Assembly: GCA_900557695.1 (NCBI GenBank)
Contig: USTP01000013.1
Location: forward strand, 1 to 16,564
Source: an uncultured Thermoanaerobacterales bacterium
GTDB taxonomy: Bacteria > Bacillota > Clostridia > Christensenellales > UBA1242
Reading direction: 5' to 3'
DNA length: 16,564 bases
The translations under genes and the position numbers were made by a program. The notes under the pieces were generated by a model that worked only from the letters and a program-made list of their open reading frames with translations, made no database searches and was not told where the DNA came from. This document shows positions 12,449 through 16,564 of this stretch, in pieces (positions within the stretch are counted from its first letter, which is position 1; each line of letters begins with the position of its first letter).

Positions 12449-14212
12449 TTATCTAAACAAAATCAGCCTAAGTGGCGGAGATTTTAAAATAACCATTGCT
12501 TTTTCGCTTGGTTCATTTACCTTTAGTGCGTCTTCCATATACTGTTCCTCACTTACAAGCGTTACCTTGGTGTTCACATTACTTTCAAAAGTTATATTTG
12601 ATAAATCTACAATGGTGTTTATTTGTTGTAATGTTCTTTCAATATTTATTTCAATATCTTCTTCGTGAGAATGTTCGCCGCCTGAAGGTGCAAACGCTAT
12701 CACTGTTGAAATTCCGCAATACGAGCAAGTTTTCCCACCAGAAGAATTTGACATCCATAGATGATAATAACCTGCAACAAAAACACCACATCTTGAGCAA
12801 GGACTCCTTGTCTTCTTTGTTGCCTTAGGGCAATATCCATCTGAAACTGAATGTCCAAGAGCAGAGCCACTTTCCTGTGTTTCTGTTATCTTTGGTCTAC
12901 TAATATTTGATCTTGTAGTATTCCCGCATCTAGAACAAGTTTGGTTAGAATAATAATATGGTAGAGCTGTTCTTTGCTGTTTTTCGGGTTCTGTGCAAGT
13001 GGCTTCGCTAACTGTAACCCAGTTTGTGTAAATATAATAATACCCGCTTGCAGGTTCTCTTGAAGTTTCCCTATAATTATGCCCTAGAGCTGCAATAGTT
13101 GATGTGCTAGATGCACCGCAACAACTCCAGGTTGTTTTTGAGGTTCCAGTGCTGGTGCAAGTTGCCGCAGTTACTGTGGTTGTTGATTGTGAGCCTGTGT
13201 GATTGCTAGAATCCACACTGCCATAATCTCTATACTGATAATAACTGTTATCTTCAACATATGTACCACTGCTCATCAGTGTACCACACTTAGAGCAGCT
13301 ATCATACTCGTAGTGATATGTTGTTACCAACCTCCTTTGCTGTGCTGGAGATGTGCAGGTAGCTTCGCTAACTGTTGTGTAACTTCCGTATGAAGAATAT
13401 GTTGAAGAATTACTTGTACTATTGCTATCATGGCTATAGTATCTTGTTTGCTCTGTTCCGCAACCGTACTCACATTCTTCCGTGAAAGACAAACACCCAG
13501 TGCTGCTTGCACTTCCTGCGTTGGCAAAGTTATGCCCTGTGAAATACATGCTCATATCATCATAATTTGTGTTTGCACCAACATAGGTTGACAAATTATA
13601 CCTATTATCATAGCTGCTCTCTTTAAACCAACTGCAGCCTGTTAAATCTGGCAAACCTACCTCGTTTAAGGTTTGGTTGCTCCTTGCCTTTATCTCGCTT
13701 AGCTCCTGTAGATTGTTATACGGATATATTGTTACTGGGCGGTTTACATCTTGCTGGCGCACAAATCCTAAGCTCTCGGAATAGTCTGCACCACAGCCTG
13801 TTATTATAAACCCCTCTTCTATATATAGGTATCCGCCCTCTTCTACATACACCGCTCCTCCATAGGTCCCCTCGCAGTTCTCTATACGCCCGCTCATTAA
13901 ATAACACTCGCCACCACTTGCTACATATATCGCACCGCCATAAACTCCTGTGCAATTTTCTATGCTTCCACCGTTCATTGTGAATGTGGCTCCATCCCCT
14001 ATATATATCGCTCCGCCATTGTTTGCACTAGAACCACTTATGCTTCCACCAGCCATAGTTAGCGTGGCGTTATTATCTAGAACTATTGAACCGCCATTCT
14101 CTGCTTCGGCACTTGCCTTTGCAAACTGCTCTCTGCCAGCAGAAAATATTAGCCCCACAAGCATTCCAAGCATAACCACAGCAAGCATTATTATCTTTTT
14201 AATCCCTTTCAT
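12449..14212 (-). CDS. Secreted repeat protein with beta-helix and Cys-knuckle repeats; 3' end probably frameshifted
   Basis: The start is the ATG at 14212 (587 residues, MKGIKKII), with AAGGAAG eight bases upstream; the GTG at 14233 adds seven residues without a good site. A signal peptide covers about 1-35 (basic start, hydrophobic 7-24, AKASAEA). Residues 55-131 hold three repeats of the pattern GGSIxxCxGxYGGAIYVxxGGxxxM, typical of right-handed beta-helix surface proteins. Residues 283-500 hold Cys repeats of the type EATC ... CSxCG (Cys286/306/309, 352/364/365, 406/426/429, 461/472/475, 497/500) with ALGH linkers, likely small metal-binding or disulfide knuckles. The last residues (SPPLRLILFR) do not look like a natural end, and an anchor remnant lies downstream. 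Probably extracellular or cell-surface; the ligand is unknown. Confidence 0.75.
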   Translation of the reverse strand: MKGIKKIIMLAVVMLGMLVGLIFSAGREQFAKASAEAENGGSIVLDNNATLTMAGGSISGSSANNGGAIYIGDGATFTMNGGSIENCTGVYGGAIYVASGGECYLMSGRIENCEGTYGGAVYVEEGGYLYIEEGFIITGCGADYSESLGFVRQQDVNRPVTIYPYNNLQELSEIKARSNQTLNEVGLPDLTGCSWFKESSYDNRYNLSTYVGANTNYDDMSMYFTGHNFANAGSASSTGCLSFTEECEYGCGTEQTRYYSHDSNSTSNSSTYSSYGSYTTVSEATCTSPAQQRRLVTTYHYEYDSCSKCGTLMSSGTYVEDNSYYQYRDYGSVDSSNHTGSQSTTTVTAATCTSTGTSKTTWSCCGASSTSTIAALGHNYRETSREPASGYYYIYTNWVTVSEATCTEPEKQQRTALPYYYSNQTCSRCGNTTRSNISRPKITETQESGSALGHSVSDGYCPKATKKTRSPCSRCGVFVAGYYHLWMSNSSGGKTCSYCGISTVIAFAPSGGEHSHEEDIEINIERTLQQINTIVDLSNITFESNVNTKVTLVSEEQYMEDALKVNEPSEKAMVILKSPPLRLILFR

Positions 14213-14312
14213 ATTTTTTCTTCCTTGGCTCACAGCTTTTCCCCTTTTTTCTTGGCTTTTCTAGCCAATTTTCTTTAACTAACCATCCGCTTTGTTGCCT
14301 ACAATTTCTCAT
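14199..14312 (-). other. Possible upstream ORF in the surface-protein leader
   Basis: The minus strand has an ATG at 14312, about two bases after the predicted transcription start, opening a 37-codon frame rich in Lys, Arg and Trp (starts MRNCRQQSG). It ends at a TAA inside the first codons of the surface-protein gene, in another frame. It has no Shine-Dalgarno and could only be read as a leaderless ORF. The leader also holds TTGGCT (14268-14263), which can pair either with AGCCAA at 14257-14252 or with AGCCAAGG beside the Shine-Dalgarno (14230-14223). Confidence 0.2.
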
Positions 14313-14320
14313 TCAAAAAT

Positions 14321-14351
14321 ATGATACCCCCCTCCCCCAGATTTTTGTCAA
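14321..14351 (-). promoter_or_regulatory. Surface-protein promoter with G-tract in the spacer
   Basis: On the minus strand a perfect TTGACA (14351-14346) is separated from TATCAT (14326-14321) by 19 bp. The spacer contains GGGGGAGGGGGG (14338-14327) in an otherwise AT-rich genome. Loss of two G residues would give the optimal 17 bp, so slippage in this tract could switch the promoter. Confidence 0.6.
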
Positions 14352-14353
14352 CT

Positions 14354-14380
14354 AAAAAAGAGCATCTTTTTAGATGCCCT
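14354..14380 (-). terminator. Terminator of the era-recO group
   Basis: On the minus strand GGGCATCT (14379-14372) pairs with AGATGCTC (14367-14360), with one G-U pair and a 4-nt loop, followed by TTTTTT (14359-14354). It ends recO transcription just before the surface-protein promoter. Confidence 0.85.
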
Positions 14381-14404
14381 TAAATATTTTATGTTCTACC
14401 TAAT

Positions 14405-15160
14405 TTACCAATCTTTTAAATAGGGTTCAAGAGAAACAATTTTTTCCCCAGCTCTATAATAAAACTGCTTAACAACAAGTTTTAAACACGCCGACAACCC
14501 CTCTCTTGAAGAAAACTTTAGCCCCGACATTTTATCAATGCTTGTTTTTGCAATATTTTTTAAAATGCCCCACTCTGCCTGGCTTAAGTCTACATGCGTT
14601 AGCTTATTTTTGTCTTTATCGCAAACCACGCCAGTTCCCTCGTAAATAAGCCCTACCTTGCTTTCGTTTGCTACACTTTTACCACAAACCGCGCAAGTTA
14701 AAATATCAAAACCAAAACCAGATACCCTTAAAATTTCCATGATATATTTTATAGCAACCGCCGTTGGGTCGGCGTTTTCATAGGTTAGAATTTTTAAACT
14801 ATTTATAAGAAGTTTGAAAAGCCCTAAATTTTCTTCTCCTGCTAGTGCAAACTTACTGGTTATTTCAAGCAAGCTACTACCAAGCACATAGGCATCTAGA
14901 TTATAGGCAAGTTCAAAAAAAGAGTCATAAACAGAGCATTCTAAAACGGTGTAGTATCCATTTTTTTCGGCAAGCATAAACTCCCCAAAACAAAAAGGCT
15001 GGCTAGCCAGCGCATTCTTTGCTTTTGGCTTTTCCACCCCACGAATAACAGCAGAAAAACGCCCGATTTCGGGCGAAAATATATCCAGCAGCTTTGCGGC
15101 GTCTATCGTATGTTTTGAAGATTTTAGCACAATCCCCGTTGTTTTTACCACATTTGGCAT
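14405..15160 (-). CDS. recO: DNA repair protein RecO
   Basis: RecO works with RecR to load RecA onto SSB-covered single-stranded DNA during recombinational repair. The 251-residue protein has the N-terminal OB fold (TTGIVLKSSKHTIDAAKLLDIFSPEIGRF style start, residues 7-35), the helical middle (YVLGSSLLEI, FKLLINSLKIL, EILRVSGFG) and the zinc-finger position with Cys156, Cys159 and Cys180. The usual fourth Cys is Lys183, so metal binding may be weakened or lost. GAGG lies eight bases before the ATG. It follows the 73-residue gene by 28 bp in the Bacillota-type era-recO neighbourhood. Confidence 0.94.
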   Translation of the reverse strand: MPNVVKTTGIVLKSSKHTIDAAKLLDIFSPEIGRFSAVIRGVEKPKAKNALASQPFCFGEFMLAEKNGYYTVLECSVYDSFFELAYNLDAYVLGSSLLEITSKFALAGEENLGLFKLLINSLKILTYENADPTAVAIKYIMEILRVSGFGFDILTCAVCGKSVANESKVGLIYEGTGVVCDKDKNKLTHVDLSQAEWGILKNIAKTSIDKMSGLKFSSREGLSACLKLVVKQFYYRAGEKIVSLEPYLKDW

Positions 15161-15188
15161 AATTTAAGCCTCTTTTGTTTATTGATTG

Positions 15189-15410
15189 CTATTTTTCGTT
15201 TCCTTCATCCCTGCCCATTATTTCTTTCTGCAGTTTAAGCCTTTCTTGTAAAACTTCTCTTTGCCCTGCAATTGTGCCATAAACAAAAATGTTACCAGGC
15301 TTAGTTCCGCTTTCTTTATCGCCATACAAAAATATACCAAAAGAAGTATTTAAACCTTCTTTCAATTTTTTTATCGCATTGTTATTTTCTCTTTCTGTGA
15401 TATTGGTCAT
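15189..15410 (-). CDS. Small hypothetical protein between era and recO
   Basis: The 73-residue product is not a family I recognise. It is soluble and charged: an N-terminal helix (NAIKKLKEGLN), a short beta-rich Gly-containing centre (SFGIFLYGDKESGTKPGNIFVYGT) and a C-terminal helix rich in Gln, Glu and Lys (LQERLKLQKEIM). It has no Cys, signal or membrane helix. A very strong Shine-Dalgarno (AGGAGG, 15419-15424) eight bases before the ATG argues that it is translated well. It sits 28 bp ahead of recO with no terminator between, so the two are probably co-transcribed. Confidence 0.7.
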   Translation of the reverse strand: MTNITERENNNAIKKLKEGLNTSFGIFLYGDKESGTKPGNIFVYGTIAGQREVLQERLKLQKEIMGRDEGNEK

Positions 15411-15525
15411 TTCTAAGCCCTCCTTTATTTATAGATTATGTTCAGATTTTTAAAAGTTATAACAACATTTTCAAACTTTAACAACTCATGTTTTTTATCT
15501 TGGTTTCATTCTCTATGTTAATTAG

Positions 15526-15564
15526 GTACTATGTCACGCATAGGTATTATGCCTGGCATAGCAC
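15526..15564. repeat. Paired imperfect palindromes / long hairpin between era and the 73-residue gene
   Basis: Two copies of TATG-N5-CATA (15530-15542 and 15548-15560; TATGTCACGCATA and TATGCCTGGCATA) lie 18 bp apart. Together they can also fold as one imperfect hairpin with GTACTATG (15526-15533) against CATAGCAC (15557-15564). No T-run follows on either strand, so it is not an ordinary terminator. Confidence 0.55.
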
Positions 15565-15603
15565 TTTCTAACTCCCATTTTTTCTAGAGTTTAGAGGTTT
15601 TGT

Positions 15604-16491
15604 TTACAGAGTTTTTATATCGTAGCCAAGCTCAGAGAGCATGTTTTTATCTTTCTTCCAGCCAGGCTTTACTTTAACAAAAAGTTCTAGCATAACAGAA
15701 GCAGCAGTTAGCTTTTCTATTTCGCCTCTTGCACTAGCCCCTATTTTTTTAAGCATGCTTCCTTTAGCCCCAATTATAATTTGCTTGTGCCTATCACTCT
15801 CGCAAATTATATCTGCCGATATTTTAACAAGGTTTTTTGTTTCTTTATAAGCGTTTATTTCAACAGCTATGCCATGAGGTATCTCTTCTTGCAAAAACAG
15901 TAGTGCTTTTTCCCTAACAATCTCTCCTGCCATAAATCGCAAATTTTTATCAGTATACTGGTCTACAGGATAGTAGGCTGGCCCCTCTGGCAAAACATCT
16001 AAAAGAGCATTTTTTAAAATATCTAAATTCCTCTTTCTAAGTGCACTAAGCGTTATAAACTGCTTAACAAATGTATACTCATTTAATTTTGCCAAAACTG
16101 GATAAAGTTTTTCATACGAGCTTATATCAATTTTATTTATTACCACAAACACAGGAACTTCACTTTTCGCCTGCTTTTCAATAAGCTTATAATCGGTTAC
16201 ATTTATCTTACCAGCATCAAGCAAAACAACAATTGCGTCAACGCTGTCTAGCGCAACTTCAGTAGACTTTATTATATACTTAGAAAGTTCGCTTTTACCA
16301 CTGTGAAGCCCAGGCGTGTCTACAAATATCATTTGATAATCTTTATCATTTAAAATTCCAAGAATTTTATTCCTAGTTGTTTGAGGTTTTGGGCTAGTTA
16401 TTGCAACTTTTTCGCCAACCAAGGCATTGATAAGAGTGCTCTTACCAACATTTGGCTTTCCAATAACTGCAATAAACCCAGATTTAAACAT
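15604..16491 (-). CDS. era: GTPase Era
   Basis: Era is an essential GTPase that binds 16S rRNA near its 3' end and assists 30S subunit maturation. The 295-residue length is normal. The G domain shows G1 GKPNVGKS (11-18), the switch region PQTTRN (36-41), G3 DTPG (58-61), G4 NKID (119-122) and G5 SAL (149-151). The KH RNA-binding domain has IIGAKGSMLKKIG (239-251), and the C-terminal KVKPGWKKD is typical. AAGGAG lies seven bases before the ATG. Genes that normally precede era in Bacillota (such as ybeY or cdd) are off the contig. The stop is followed by 193 bp of non-coding DNA before the next gene. Confidence 0.97.
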   Translation of the reverse strand: MFKSGFIAVIGKPNVGKSTLINALVGEKVAITSPKPQTTRNKILGILNDKDYQMIFVDTPGLHSGKSELSKYIIKSTEVALDSVDAIVVLLDAGKINVTDYKLIEKQAKSEVPVFVVINKIDISSYEKLYPVLAKLNEYTFVKQFITLSALRKRNLDILKNALLDVLPEGPAYYPVDQYTDKNLRFMAGEIVREKALLFLQEEIPHGIAVEINAYKETKNLVKISADIICESDRHKQIIIGAKGSMLKKIGASARGEIEKLTAASVMLELFVKVKPGWKKDKNMLSELGYDIKTL

Positions 16492-16513
16492 GCCCTTTCT
16501 CCTTTCTATATAT

Positions 16514-16519
16514 ATTATA
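16514..16519 (-). promoter_or_regulatory. -10 element of a truncated era promoter
   Basis: TATAAT on the minus strand lies 22 bp before the era ATG. The matching -35 would fall beyond 16520, where genomic sequence stops and adapter begins, so the promoter is cut by the contig end. Confidence 0.45.
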
Positions 16520-16520
16520 T

Positions 16521-16564
16521 CTGTCTCTTATACACATCTCCGAGCCCACGAGACTCGACGTCAT
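16521..16564 (+). other. Illumina Nextera adapter and index (sequencing artefact)
   Basis: The sequence opens with the 19-bp Tn5 mosaic end CTGTCTCTTATACACATCT (16521-16539), continues with the Nextera i7-side adapter CCGAGCCCACGAGAC (16540-16554), then an 8-base index TCGACGTC (16555-16562), which I recall as N729 of the Nextera XT v2 set, and the first two bases of the P7 tail. None of this is genomic. Confidence 0.98.

Noticed and set aside
16521..16539. Tn5 transposon end (mosaic end)
   Set aside because: It is followed at once by Nextera adapter and index bases, so it comes from library preparation and not from a mobile element in the genome.
1..16564. CRISPR arrays, tRNA or rRNA genes, insertion sequences, prophage
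   Set aside because: I found no regularly spaced identical repeats, cloverleaf-like sequences, transposase motifs or phage genes on either strand.

Overview
The window is AT-rich bacterial chromosome, very probably from an uncultured anaerobic member of the Bacillota (Clostridia-like). The pointers are Gram-positive-style Shine-Dalgarno sites and short leaders, the era / small ORF / recO order, an oxygen-sensitive class III ribonucleotide reductase under NrdR boxes, a thioredoxin reductase of the ferredoxin-type (FFTR-like) lineage, and Cys-repeat surface proteins of a kind seen in gut Clostridia. UGA is a normal stop (lgt uses it). The last 44 bases are not genomic: they are Illumina Nextera read-through (Tn5 mosaic end, i7 adapter, 8-base index), so the real contig ends at 16520, inside the era promoter.

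Layout. 1-814 (-): a single-pass membrane protein with a SPOR-like segment. 997-2910 (+): groES-groEL, the only plus-strand genes, closed by a bidirectional terminator. 2992-4519 (-): lgt, from a perfect consensus promoter that appears to give a leaderless mRNA, overlapping a coiled-coil protein with an AT-hook. 4691-5515 (-): a 74-residue protein of unknown function and a shikimate-kinase-like protein that has lost its P-loop, each with its own promoter. 5643-9621 (-): the nrdD-trxB-nrdG operon. 9980-12194 (-): a patatin-like lipase and a membrane-anchored ComEC-type metallo-beta-lactamase-fold protein. 12449-14212 (-): a secreted repeat protein with a damaged 3' end. 14405-16491 (-): era, a 73-residue protein and recO.

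The most coherent system is the anaerobic deoxyribonucleotide operon. NrdD carries a glutaredoxin-like CPNC domain fused behind its glycyl-radical domain. The thioredoxin reductase between nrdD and nrdG has the CxxC centre but not the NADPH-binding motifs. Two near-identical NrdR boxes cover and flank the operon's TTGACA promoter. The inferred electron path is reduced ferredoxin -> TrxB-like FFTR -> tethered redoxin domain -> NrdD active site, with NrdG making the glycyl radical.

The second striking locus is the surface-protein gene. Its promoter has a G5-A-G6 tract between -35 and -10, giving a 19-bp spacer, which looks like a slippage-prone (phase-variable) switch. Its 3' end appears frameshifted away from a membrane-anchor segment still readable downstream.
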